From JABAYQ01 sp018608925 (GTDB lineage Bacteria; Bacteroidota; Bacteroidia; Flavobacteriales; UBA7312), in assembly GCA_037625715.1 (NCBI GenBank), contig JASJHQ010000035.1, positions 62,001 through 126,000 on the forward strand: DNA of 64,000 nucleotides, given 5' to 3'. Position 1 is the first letter of the stretch. Each line of letters starts with the position of its first letter. A model generated the notes under the pieces. The model did no database searches, had not been told where the DNA came from, and saw nothing but the letters and a program-made list of their open reading frames with translations. Positions 34,207-42,481 of this stretch are shown here, piece by piece. The translations under genes and the position numbers were made by a program.

Positions 34207-35595
34207 TTTTAAAACTTTCATTTTTAAAGTTTTATATGTTTTCAGTCCAAATAAGTTGCTATCTGTAGTGGCTAGATAGGTCAAGTATATTCCAATAGGA
34301 AGGAGTAGAAAATTAGAGGCCCACATACCTTCAAAGGAGCTTATATTAGCGCCTTCCTTCGCCATTTTCTCACCCGTTACAGAAACAGTGTGGTAAATAA
34401 TAAAGAAGCCCACAGAAACTATTACGGGCATTCCAAATCCACCTTTCCTGATAATCGAGCCAAGAGGGGCCCCTATTAAAAACAGAACAATACATGCGAA
34501 AGCAAGAGAAAGTTTTCTATGCCATTCTATCTTATGTTTTATAATAATCCCATTTCGGTATTTAAGATCATTTTCATGACTCTCAAGTGTAGATTTAACT
34601 TGTTTAGCTAGCTTAATTGCAGACTTTTCAAACCTTGATTTAGAGTTTGTTTTTCTGTTAATTTTCTCAATATTTGTTATTTGAGAAGAGTCTATAGATA
34701 TTTTTTGCGTTAAGTCATTAAAGTATTTCTTAGCTATAAAGGTTTGTTTGCCATTAATGGAATCAATTGCATTGCTTAGCTGATAGTTGGTCATCATCGC
34801 GTAATGATTTCGATATAAGTTTTTGCTACTTTTTTTCATACCAAAATCAGAAATATCAAACCTTAGTATTTCTTTTTTAAAATGAACTCTTTGAAAAGGG
34901 TGGTTTTTGTTTTTAGAGTTTCGTTTCAGGTAGTGAGGATTGATTTCATGGTAGCTATATCCATTTTCAAGAGCAATTATAAAATACTGTTCATTAGAAG
35001 ATAGGTACATTTTCCCTTTTTCAGAAATAATTACTTTATTATTTCCTTCTTTGTCATTATGATCATAAATCATTATTCCTGTTAAATCAATTCCGTTTTC
35101 ATCTTTAGAATCGATTTTTATGCTAAATCCTTTTAGTCCATTGTAAAAAACACCTTCCTTAATATTCAGAGCTGGTTTTTGTTTTCTAATATCGTATAGT
35201 AAGGTTCCGGCTTTTAGATTTGCAATCGGCATTACGTAATTTGAAAATAAAAAAGAGCTTATGCCTAAAAAAACAATTAATATCCCAAGAGGGTACATAC
35301 ATTTTTTAAGTGAAATCCCGGCTGACTTAATTGCTAGTAGCTCGTTTTTCTCACCAATATTTCCAAAGGTCATTATGGATGATAGCAAGATAGATATGGG
35401 CAGGGCTAAGGGAACAAATCTTGCCGAAGCATAGAATAGTAGTTGAAGTATGGTGTAGGTGTCTAAACCTTTCCCAACAAGGTCGTCAATGTATTTCCAA
35501 AGAAATTGCATCAACAATAAAAATATAGCAATGAAGAATGTAAATATAAATGGGCCTAAAAAAGACTTAATAAAGAATAAATAAAGCTTTTTCAT
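34189..35595 (-). CDS. LptF/LptG family lipopolysaccharide export permease
   Basis: A 468-residue YjgP/YjgQ-type permease of the LptBFGC transporter that extracts LPS from the inner membrane. Three membrane segments open the protein (FLGPFIFTFFIAIFLLLMQFLWKYIDD, ARFVPLALPISILLSSIMTFGNIGEKNELLAIKSAGIS and the next). A periplasmic beta-jellyroll region follows (about residues 130-360), then three C-terminal helices with FLIGAPLGSIIRKGGFGMP. LptF and LptG cannot be told apart here. It is the last gene of the dnaA unit. Confidence 0.9.
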   Translation of the reverse strand: MKKLYLFFIKSFLGPFIFTFFIAIFLLLMQFLWKYIDDLVGKGLDTYTILQLLFYASARFVPLALPISILLSSIMTFGNIGEKNELLAIKSAGISLKKCMYPLGILIVFLGISSFLFSNYVMPIANLKAGTLLYDIRKQKPALNIKEGVFYNGLKGFSIKIDSKDENGIDLTGIMIYDHNDKEGNNKVIISEKGKMYLSSNEQYFIIALENGYSYHEINPHYLKRNSKNKNHPFQRVHFKKEILRFDISDFGMKKSSKNLYRNHYAMMTNYQLSNAIDSINGKQTFIAKKYFNDLTQKISIDSSQITNIEKINRKTNSKSRFEKSAIKLAKQVKSTLESHENDLKYRNGIIIKHKIEWHRKLSLAFACIVLFLIGAPLGSIIRKGGFGMPVIVSVGFFIIYHTVSVTGEKMAKEGANISSFEGMWASNFLLLPIGIYLTYLATTDSNLFGLKTYKTLKMKVLKLVRNN

Positions 35596-35603
35596 TTAAA
35601 ATA

Positions 35604-35981
35604 CTATGAGCCAATAGTACTTTTTAATTTGTCAATTTGAACGTCCCAAAGCTGTTCTGCATCTTCTCTGTCTGATTCGTCATCTGCAAAATCAGTTATA
35701 ATTAAAGAAACATCGCTCGTTAATTCATCAATTTGAATTAAAAACTCAAAGTATTCATCTTCAGAAGAGTCTAGCCATTGAAAACGAATAAATGAATCTT
35801 TCTTTTTATTGATTAATGTAGCTTGTTGTTGGCTTCCTTCCCAGGTGAATGTATAAATACCTTCTCTATTCGAATTAACATCATTTGCAAACCATTCAGA
35901 AAGGCCGCTTAATGTGCTAAGTCTTGCGTACAAAATTTTAATGGAAGATTGAATAGGATATTCTAAAGAGTACTTAATCAT
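35604..35981 (-). CDS. START-like (SRPBCC) domain protein
   Basis: A 125-residue helix-grip protein of the Bacteroidota START-like group. It opens with SLEYPIQSSIKILYARLSTLSGLSEWFANDV and has the TFTWEGSQQQATLI and FIRFQWLDSSEDEYFEFLI strands and a C-terminal helix. It belongs to the broad AHSA1/SRPBCC fold, which binds hydrophobic ligands; its ligand is unknown. It sits 8 bases before the LptF/G-type gene and 65 bases after the methyltransferase gene. Confidence 0.85.
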   Translation of the reverse strand: MIKYSLEYPIQSSIKILYARLSTLSGLSEWFANDVNSNREGIYTFTWEGSQQQATLINKKKDSFIRFQWLDSSEDEYFEFLIQIDELTSDVSLIITDFADDESDREDAEQLWDVQIDKLKSTIGS

Positions 35982-36046
35982 TATTCAGGTTGTTGAAGTT
36001 AGCTATAACGCAATTATAAAGAAAATTAAACGATAATTCGTTATAA

Positions 36047-36757
36047 TTAGTATTTATGTATTAAAAAAACTGATGGTTTTTTGTGAAGATCAATTTTACT
36101 ATTCTTCCATTCTTTAGCCTTCATTCTTATTATTTTTTCGCTATCCATAGTTAGATTAGTTGCAACTACAATTTCTGTTTCTCCATTGCATACCTGGCTT
36201 AGGTCTTCAATCATGTGATTGTTTCTAAATGGTGTTTCAATAAAGATTTGAGTTTGTTGATTCTTTAAAGATAAATTTTCAAGATTTTGAATTGCCTTTT
36301 TTCTTTCTTGCCTGTCTCTAGGAAGATAGCCGTTAAAGCAAAAGTTTTGACCGTTCATTCCTGAGGCCATTAGTGCAAGTAGGATGGAGGATGGCCCTAC
36401 AATTGGCTTTACTTTTATCTTGTTTTTATGTGCAATGCTAACTATGTCTGCTCCAGGATCTGCAACTCCAGGAACTCCGGCTTCAGATAGTAGACCAACG
36501 TTTTCACCTTCTTTTGTGGGTTCTAAAAAAGCAGGTATTTCTTGTGGGTCAGTATGTTTGTTGAGTTCGAAAAATATTAAGTCATCAATTTTCGTTTCTA
36601 TTCCGGCCTTAATCAAAAACCTTCTGGCACTTCTAACATTCTCGACGATATAATAATTACAATTATTAATTACTTCTTTGATGTAAGAAGGAATTACTTG
36701 ATTGATTTGTTCTCCACCTAGTGAACATGGTATAAGAAATAAAGTTCCTTTAGACAT
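36047..36757 (-). CDS. RsmI-like tetrapyrrole-methylase-fold SAM methyltransferase
   Basis: A 236-residue methyltransferase of the fold shared by RsmI (16S rRNA C1402 2'-O-methylation) and cobalamin-pathway enzymes. GLLSEAGVPGVADPGADIVSIAH and VKPIVGPSSILLALMASGMNGQNFCFNGYLP are RsmI-like. The protein is shorter than E. coli RsmI (about 286) and lacks its C-terminal extension, a form I recall in Flavobacteriia. An RsmI-type role is likely but not certain. It overlaps the phosphatase gene by 8 bases. Confidence 0.82.
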   Translation of the reverse strand: MSKGTLFLIPCSLGGEQINQVIPSYIKEVINNCNYYIVENVRSARRFLIKAGIETKIDDLIFFELNKHTDPQEIPAFLEPTKEGENVGLLSEAGVPGVADPGADIVSIAHKNKIKVKPIVGPSSILLALMASGMNGQNFCFNGYLPRDRQERKKAIQNLENLSLKNQQTQIFIETPFRNNHMIEDLSQVCNGETEIVVATNLTMDSEKIIRMKAKEWKNSKIDLHKKPSVFLIHKY

Positions 36758-37184
36758 CTAGTTTTTTTACAATTAATTGACATTCATTATATATGATTTT
36801 GAATACTTCTTCAAAACCATCTTCTTTGCCGAAATAAGGGTCAGGCACATCCATTTCGTTGCTTAAAAATAATTTAACTTTTTTTAAGTGTTCCGGATTC
36901 TGACTTTTCTTTAAAACATTTTTATAATTATCCTTATCCATTGTTAAGATAAGGTCAAAGTTTTCGAAATCATCTGAATTGAATTGTCTTGCTCTCAATG
37001 AATTTAGGTCGAAGCCATGTTCTTTGGCTTTATTTATCATTCGAGTATCTGGCAATGAGTCAATATGGTAGTCAGAAGTTCCTGCTGAGTCAACAATAAT
37101 TTTATCGCTGCTTATAGAATTCAGTATTGCATCGGCAAGTGGAGACCTACAAATATTTCCTAAGCATACCATTAATATTTTCAT
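36750..37184 (-). CDS. Low molecular weight protein-tyrosine phosphatase
   Basis: A 144-residue LMW-PTP. The catalytic loop is Cys7-X5-Arg13 in MVCLGNICRSPLADA, and the general-acid Asp lies in DVPDPYFGKEDGF near residue 115. Bacterial members dephosphorylate tyrosine kinases and exopolysaccharide enzymes, or act as general phosphatases. No BY-kinase gene is nearby. It lies 24 bases downstream of dnaA and is probably co-transcribed with it. Confidence 0.92.
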   Translation of the reverse strand: MKILMVCLGNICRSPLADAILNSISSDKIIVDSAGTSDYHIDSLPDTRMINKAKEHGFDLNSLRARQFNSDDFENFDLILTMDKDNYKNVLKKSQNPEHLKKVKLFLSNEMDVPDPYFGKEDGFEEVFKIIYNECQLIVKKLDV

Positions 37185-37208
37185 GGTAATCGGATTTAGC
37201 TTAGTCTA

Positions 37209-38642
37209 TTAGTTTAGTGTTAGTTTCTTTTCAATATCAGAAACGTAAGCTCTAAATTGTTTGTCGGTATCTTTTAAGTTGTTCACTGTTTTGCAAGCGT
37301 GAAGAACAGTTGCGTGGTCTTTGTTGCCGCAATGAATACCGATATTTGCTAAAGAGTTTTTGGTTAGCTGTTTAGAAAAATACATTGCCAATTGTCTCGC
37401 TTGAACAATTTCTCTTTTTCTAGTTTTCGATTTCATTAATTCAATTGGAATATCGAAATAATCACAAACCACTTTTTGTATGTAGTCAATCGAAATTTCT
37501 CTTGCGGTATTTTTAACAAATTTGTCAAGCATTTCTTTTGCAAGATCAATAGTGATGTTTTTCTTGTTTAGAGAAGATTGCGCTAGAAGTGAAATCAATG
37601 CACCCTCTAGTTCCCTTACGTTTGTTGTAATGGAGTAGGCGATGTATTCTACAACATCATAAGGCATGTCGATACCATCGTTGTATAATTTCTTTTTAAG
37701 AATAGCAATTCTTGTTTCTAAATCTGGAGACTGTAGGTCAGCCGAAAGACCCCATTTAAATCTTGAAAGCAATCTTTGTTCTACGCCTTGCATGTCAACA
37801 GGAGCTTTATCAGAAGTTAAGATAATTTGCTTTCCGTTTTGATGAAGGTGGTTAAATATGTGGAAAAATGCATCTTGAGTTTTTTCTTTCCCTGCAAAAA
37901 ACTGAACATCATCTATAATTAAAACGTCTATAGACTGGTAAAAATGAATAAAGTCATTTTTCTTATTGTCCATTATGGCATCTACAAATTGTGTTTGGAA
38001 CTTATCAGCAGAAACATATAAAACTGTTTTCTCTGGAAGATTGTTTTTTACTTCTATTCCTATAGCGTTAGCTAAGTGAGTTTTTCCTAAACCACCATTT
38101 CCGTAAATGAGTAGTGGGTTGAAAGATGTTCCTCCTGGTTTCTGAGCTACTGCATATCCTGCAGATCGTGCAAGGCGATTGCATTCACCTTCAATGTAAG
38201 ATTCGAAGGAGAAGTTAGCGTTTAGCTGAGGATCAACTTGAATTTTTTTAAGACCAGGAATTATAAACGGATTTCTTATCGAAGTCTCGTTTAAATTTAT
38301 TGGCATATGGATAGGGTGGTTTTTGATATTTCCCTTACTGGTGCTTGGTATTTTTGTTGTGTATGGTTTAGAATTGTAATTGTTGTCTACCACAATGCTG
38401 TACTCAAGCTTGCCTTCTTGACCAAGTTCTTTTTTAACAGTCTTTCTTAGAAGATCAATGTAGTGTTGCTCCAGCCACTCATAGAAGAATTGAGATGGAA
38501 CCTGAATGGTAAGTACACTATTCTTAAGCTTAACAGCCTTGATTGGCTGAAACCAAGTTCTAAATGATTGAGGGCTAACGTTATCTTTAATAACACTTAA
38601 ACAATTGTTCCACACAATCTCAAAAACTTTATCTTCTACCAT
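37209..38642 (-). CDS. dnaA: Chromosomal replication initiator DnaA
   Basis: Binds oriC and opens the duplex. From the ATG at 38642 it has 477 residues: domain I (VWNNCLSVIKDNVSPQSFRTWFQPI), a variable linker, and the AAA+ domain with Walker A GNGGLGKT (181-188) and Walker B VLIIDDVQFFAGKEKTQ. A domain IV helix-turn-helix carries the DnaA signature in NKDHATVLHACKTV. An in-frame TTG at 38678 would add 12 residues, but family N-termini favour the ATG. It heads the operon leading to the phosphatase, methyltransferase, START-like and Lpt genes. Confidence 0.97.
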   Translation of the reverse strand: MVEDKVFEIVWNNCLSVIKDNVSPQSFRTWFQPIKAVKLKNSVLTIQVPSQFFYEWLEQHYIDLLRKTVKKELGQEGKLEYSIVVDNNYNSKPYTTKIPSTSKGNIKNHPIHMPINLNETSIRNPFIIPGLKKIQVDPQLNANFSFESYIEGECNRLARSAGYAVAQKPGGTSFNPLLIYGNGGLGKTHLANAIGIEVKNNLPEKTVLYVSADKFQTQFVDAIMDNKKNDFIHFYQSIDVLIIDDVQFFAGKEKTQDAFFHIFNHLHQNGKQIILTSDKAPVDMQGVEQRLLSRFKWGLSADLQSPDLETRIAILKKKLYNDGIDMPYDVVEYIAYSITTNVRELEGALISLLAQSSLNKKNITIDLAKEMLDKFVKNTAREISIDYIQKVVCDYFDIPIELMKSKTRKREIVQARQLAMYFSKQLTKNSLANIGIHCGNKDHATVLHACKTVNNLKDTDKQFRAYVSDIEKKLTLN

Positions 38643-38804
38643 TTCAATTAATTTAGTGTTGTTCGAATTCGATGACAAATGTGTTCACAAAAAAGTTAAA
38701 AAAAAAATCATTTACCTATTGACTTTTACTTTTTTTTGACAGGTAAAGAAAAAAATTAAAATTAATTAATTTTAATGCTTAAAACATTTTGCAAAACTAG
38801 CCCT
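38643..38804. promoter_or_regulatory. AT-rich region upstream of dnaA with palindrome and inverted repeat
   Basis: This 162-base gene-free stretch holds a perfect 22-bp AT-only palindrome (38755-38776), an inverted repeat TTTACCT (38711-38717) / AGGTAAA (38741-38747) that encloses two TTGAC direct repeats, and long A and T runs. The palindrome plus the following T-run could also be a weak terminator for the nucleotidase genes. No perfect TTATCCACA DnaA box was seen. The dnaA promoter itself is not clear. Confidence 0.45.
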
Positions 38805-39713
38805 TTAGTTCACGTTTAAAATCTTGTTTTTAGTCAAAAAAGAAGATTCAGATTTCGATATAAAGATATCTATTTTCCCCAACTTAATGGCACCAAATCC
38901 AACTTGATTTATTAAAACATTTTTACCATTTTTGTTCTTTAAATTAATTGGTTTTTTTAAGAATGTATGAGTGTGACCTCCTAGTATAACGTCAATATTA
39001 GAAGTCTCTTTAGCAAGAACTTGGTCAGAAACTTTATCTCCTTTGTATTTAAATCCTAAATGAGATAAGCATATAACGATATCACAATTTTTATCGTGTT
39101 TTAAGTACTTAGCCATTTTATTTCCAGCTTCAATTGGGTCTAAGTATTTAACGTTCTTATAAAGCCTTGGATCAACTAAACCCTTAAGTTCAATTCCAAG
39201 TCCGATTACCCCAATTTTAACACCTTCTTTGTGAAATATGGCATGGTTTTTAGTTTTACCTTCTAATATGGTGTTTTTAAAGTCATAATTAGTGCAAATA
39301 AATGGAAAGTTTGTGTGAATAAGTTGTTCTTCAAATCCATTTAACCCATTGTCAAAATCATGGTTACCCATTGTTGAGCAATCGTAACCAATTTTACTCA
39401 TTAATTTAAACTCTAATTCTCCGCCAAATTTATTGAAATAAGGAGTTCCTTGAAAAATATCACCACTATCTAGTAGTAAAACGTTTTTCTCTTCCGACTT
39501 AATTTTATTAACTAAAGATGATAGCTGAACCAAACCACCTAAACCTTTATTTCTTCCAGACACAAAAGGGTCTATGTGACTATGAATATCATTGGTGTGA
39601 AGAATACTAATCTTTACAATGTCTTTGTTGAAAGAAAATAAATCGAGTGGAACGATAGAGGTTATGGCTATTCCTAAGCCTGCTTTTTTAATAAAACTTC
39701 TTCTAGAATTCAT
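38805..39713 (-). CDS. Calcineurin-like 5'-nucleotidase catalytic domain protein
   Basis: A 302-residue exported metallophosphoesterase equal to the N-terminal half of UshA-type 5'-nucleotidases. Metal ligands are visible in LHTNDIHSHIDP, LLDSGDIFQGTP, TMGNHDFDNG and LGGHTHTF. The N-terminus (MNSRRSFIKKAGLGIAITSI) has the twin-arginine SRRSFIKK pattern, so export by Tat is likely. Its start overlaps the end of the gene for the C-terminal 5'-nucleotidase domain by 11 bases, so the pair probably works together. Confidence 0.9.
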   Translation of the reverse strand: MNSRRSFIKKAGLGIAITSIVPLDLFSFNKDIVKISILHTNDIHSHIDPFVSGRNKGLGGLVQLSSLVNKIKSEEKNVLLLDSGDIFQGTPYFNKFGGELEFKLMSKIGYDCSTMGNHDFDNGLNGFEEQLIHTNFPFICTNYDFKNTILEGKTKNHAIFHKEGVKIGVIGLGIELKGLVDPRLYKNVKYLDPIEAGNKMAKYLKHDKNCDIVICLSHLGFKYKGDKVSDQVLAKETSNIDVILGGHTHTFLKKPINLKNKNGKNVLINQVGFGAIKLGKIDIFISKSESSFLTKNKILNVN

Positions 39714-40377
39714 AGTTTAAAATTAAGTTTCTATTGTCGAGTTTAGAATCAATCGTATCTGTCTGATTACAATAATTAATTAATGCGTCACGCATTTTTA
39801 AGTTAGTGGATGTGTATTCTTTATTTTTATAAAAAATCATTTTATCACCGCCATTAGCTAGGTAGTCTGTAGTAAGAATACTAAAAATAGAGTCACCTAA
39901 GTTAAAATCATTGCTGAAGCTAATTGGTTGGCCGCCTGTTTTTTTATAATACTCAGCTAAAAGTTGGAAATCTTTTTTATTTAAATCAACAACCACTAAC
40001 TCATTTTCGAATGGCATTAGTTTAAACATATCTCCCTTTGTAACATTGCCTTTACTTAAAGACGATCTCAAGCCACCATTATTAAACATAGCTACATCAA
40101 TTTCTCTTTCGTAAATTTGTTGTGCTATCTCTAGACAAACATCAGCTGTCCAATTTCCAAGAAGACTTTCTGGCTGTCCTTTTTTTAAATCTTGTTTAGA
40201 ATAAGCTAGAACCTCATTCATTTCATTGTCAATCTTGATTTTATATGGCTTTGCAATATTGTAAAATATAGAATCAATTGGATGTGAAACATCCATGGAA
40301 GATCCACTTATTGATATAATATCCTCTTCAGGGCTCAATAAAAGTGTTAAGGCTAGTAATAAATATATAAAATGCAT
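39703..40377 (-). CDS. 5'-nucleotidase C-terminal domain protein
   Basis: A separate gene for the substrate-binding domain of UshA-like nucleotidases: 224 residues from the ATG at 40377. A Sec signal peptide or anchor (MHFIYLLLALTLLLS) precedes the domain with the LLGNWTADVCLEIAQ and MFNNGGLRSSLSKGN motifs and the final YLANGGDKMIFYK block. An upstream ATG at 40416 would add 13 residues before the signal sequence and is less likely. The -7 box at 40382-40389 agrees with the later start. Confidence 0.87.
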   Translation of the reverse strand: MHFIYLLLALTLLLSPEEDIISISGSSMDVSHPIDSIFYNIAKPYKIKIDNEMNEVLAYSKQDLKKGQPESLLGNWTADVCLEIAQQIYEREIDVAMFNNGGLRSSLSKGNVTKGDMFKLMPFENELVVVDLNKKDFQLLAEYYKKTGGQPISFSNDFNLGDSIFSILTTDYLANGGDKMIFYKNKEYTSTNLKMRDALINYCNQTDTIDSKLDNRNLILNYEF

Positions 40378-40381
40378 GTCA

Positions 40382-40389
40382 CAAACATA
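40382..40389 (-). promoter_or_regulatory. -7 box TATGTTTG abutting the nucleotidase gene start
   Basis: Exact TAnnTTTG on the minus strand, 4 bases before the ATG at 40377. A TTTG 24 bases upstream could be the -33 element. A start at normal spacing would make a leaderless mRNA. Confidence 0.45.
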
Positions 40390-40482
40390 CAAATAAGAAT
40401 AATTAAACTTAATCAAATAGTAACATTCTCTTTCATTTTTTTGATTACATTTATTCTATTATTAATTTAAACTATTTGTACC

Positions 40483-41439
40483 ATGACATCATCTTATTTA
40501 TTCACTGTTTTAGCAATAGCTTTAGTAGTTCTTTCCATTTTCACCGTAAAACAACAAACAGCTGCTATTATGGAGCGATTTGGTAAATTTCTTACTGTAA
40601 GACAATCGGGTCTTCATTTTAGAATTCCTTTAGTAGATAAGATTTCTGGAAGAATTAGTTTAAAAATTCAACAACTTGATGTTATAGTTGAGACAAAAAC
40701 CAAAGACGATGTTTTTGTAAAGCTTAAGGTTTCGGTACAATATAAGGTTATAAGAGAAAAGGTGTATGACGCTTTCTACAAGTTGGATTACCCACACGAT
40801 CAAATAACTTCTTATGTATTTGATGTTATTAGAGCTGAAGTTCCTAAGATGAAGCTTGATGATGTTTTTGAAAGAAAAAATGATGTTGCAAATGCAGTTA
40901 AGTCAGAGTTAAATGACTCTATGATTGAATACGGATATGATATAATCAAAACACTTGTTACTGATATTGACCCAGATGCTCAAGTGAAAAATGCAATGAA
41001 CAGGATTAATGCAGCCGAAAGAGAAAAAGTTGCTGCCCAATATGAGGGTGATGCAGCAAGGATTTTGATTGTTGAAAAAGCAAAAGCGGAGGCAGAAAGT
41101 AAAAGACTACAGGGACTAGGTATTGCTGACCAAAGAAGAGAAATTGCAAGAGGTTTGGAAGAGTCTGTTGAAGTTCTAAACAAAGTAGGAATTAATTCTC
41201 AAGAAGCATCTGCATTAATTGTAGTGACTCAGCACTATGACACTTTACAGGCTGTGAGTCAGGGGACAAATAGTAATTTAATATTATTACCTAACAATCC
41301 TCAAGCAGGCTCGGACATGCTTAACAATATGGTTGCTTCATTTTCTGCAAGTAATCAAATTGGAGAATCAATGAAAAGTTCCAACAACTCTAAGGAAATT
41401 GTTGGTTTTAGCAACGACTCAAGTACTGATCAGATCTAA
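40483..41439 (+). CDS. SPFH/Band 7 (stomatin-like) membrane protein
   Basis: A 318-residue SPFH protein with one N-terminal membrane segment (LFTVLAIALVVLSIFTV). The prohibitin-like domain carries QQTAAIMERFGKFLTVRQSGLHFRIPLVDKI, the LKIQQLDVIVETKTKDDVFVKL strand set, and a long coiled-coil helix rich in Ala, Glu and Lys (about residues 165-225). Such proteins scaffold membrane microdomains or control proteases. No NfeD partner is adjacent. It is followed at once by the thioesterase gene, with a one-base overlap. Confidence 0.92.
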   Translation: MTSSYLFTVLAIALVVLSIFTVKQQTAAIMERFGKFLTVRQSGLHFRIPLVDKISGRISLKIQQLDVIVETKTKDDVFVKLKVSVQYKVIREKVYDAFYKLDYPHDQITSYVFDVIRAEVPKMKLDDVFERKNDVANAVKSELNDSMIEYGYDIIKTLVTDIDPDAQVKNAMNRINAAEREKVAAQYEGDAARILIVEKAKAEAESKRLQGLGIADQRREIARGLEESVEVLNKVGINSQEASALIVVTQHYDTLQAVSQGTNSNLILLPNNPQAGSDMLNNMVASFSASNQIGESMKSSNNSKEIVGFSNDSSTDQI

Positions 41440-41846
41440 TGTTTTCGTTTGAGCAAAAAATTAGAGTGAGATACGCTGAGACCGACAAAATGGGCTACGT
41501 GTATTATGGTAATTATGCTACATATTTTGAGGTAGCTAGGGTGGAAGCTCTTAGAAGTCTTGACGTTAGCTACAAGAAGATGGAAGAAGATGGTATTATT
41601 CTTCCTGTATACAAGTACAGCAATGAGTTTTACAAGCCAGCACATTATGATGATGAGCTTATTATAAAAACATTCATTAAAGAAATGCCTACAACTAAAA
41701 TTCATTTTCATTTTGAAATAATCAACTCAAAAAATGAATTAATTAACAAAGCTGAAGTAACTTTAGTATTTGTATCATTAAAAAATAATAAGCCTTGCAA
41801 ACCTCCCCAGTTTCTAATTAGTCAGCTTTCTTCGTATTTAAAATGA
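41439..41846 (+). CDS. Acyl-CoA thioesterase (4HBT/YbgC type)
   Basis: A 135-residue hot-dog-fold thioesterase. The active-site stretch YAETDKMGYVYYGNYATYFEVARVEALR includes the catalytic Asp (D of ETDKMG), followed by YKYSNEFYKPAHYDDELII. The family hydrolyses acyl-CoA or acyl-ACP thioesters; the natural substrate is not predictable. It overlaps the aquaporin gene by 4 bases. Confidence 0.9.
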   Translation: MFSFEQKIRVRYAETDKMGYVYYGNYATYFEVARVEALRSLDVSYKKMEEDGIILPVYKYSNEFYKPAHYDDELIIKTFIKEMPTTKIHFHFEIINSKNELINKAEVTLVFVSLKNNKPCKPPQFLISQLSSYLK

Positions 41847-42481
41847 AAAAATACTTTTCAGAATTAATAGGAACTTTTTTGATGGTTTTTATTGGCACAG
41901 GATCGGTCGTTATAAATTCTCTTTACAATAATATTGGTCAATTTGGAATAGGTGTTTCTTTCGGTATTGCAGTGGCTCTATCTATTTTTCTGTTCGCTAA
42001 ATTTTCTGGTGCTCATATTAATCCTGCTGTAAGCATTGCTTTATTTTTTAAAAATAAATTAAATTCTAAGGAATTAGTTGGATATGTAATATTTCAATTA
42101 TCAGGAGCGATTCTAGCTAGTTTATCTCTGCAAGTTTTGTTTCCTTTAGACAAAAGTAGTTTAGGAGCCACCATTCCTTCGGGCACTTGGCAAGAGTCCT
42201 TTGTTTTAGAATTGTTACTAACATTTTTTTTAATGTTAGTAATTCTATTTGTTCAAAAAAAGAAATTAGCAGTATTGCCCTCTGCTTTAATAATTGGATT
42301 AGTGGTAGGCTTGGAAGCTTATTTTGTTGGACCTATATGTGGTGCATCCATGAATCCGGCTAGATCAATAGCTCCAGCGCTAATCTCCGGAAATATTAGT
42401 CATTTGTGGCTATATATAGTAGCTACAATTTCAGGTGCTTGTATTGCTCTTTACCCTTTTACTTCTAAAGATTTACCATAA
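41843..42481 (+). CDS. Aquaporin / MIP family channel
   Basis: A 212-residue six-helix channel. The two selectivity half-helices are visible as GAHINPAVS (NPA at 60-62) and GASMNPARS near residue 169. The small loops and short length are nearer to water channels (AqpZ) than to long glycerol facilitators, but specificity is not certain. It is the last gene of the SPFH-thioesterase unit, with a 17-base convergent overlap with the peptidase gene. Confidence 0.92.
   Translation: MKKYFSELIGTFLMVFIGTGSVVINSLYNNIGQFGIGVSFGIAVALSIFLFAKFSGAHINPAVSIALFFKNKLNSKELVGYVIFQLSGAILASLSLQVLFPLDKSSLGATIPSGTWQESFVLELLLTFFLMLVILFVQKKKLAVLPSALIIGLVVGLEAYFVGPICGASMNPARSIAPALISGNISHLWLYIVATISGACIALYPFTSKDLP

Noticed and set aside
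38679..38804. A chromosomal origin with DnaA boxes next to dnaA
   Set aside because: No TTATCCACA or close repeated copies were found; only weak matches occur, so calling oriC is not supported. The palindromes are kept as a lead only.
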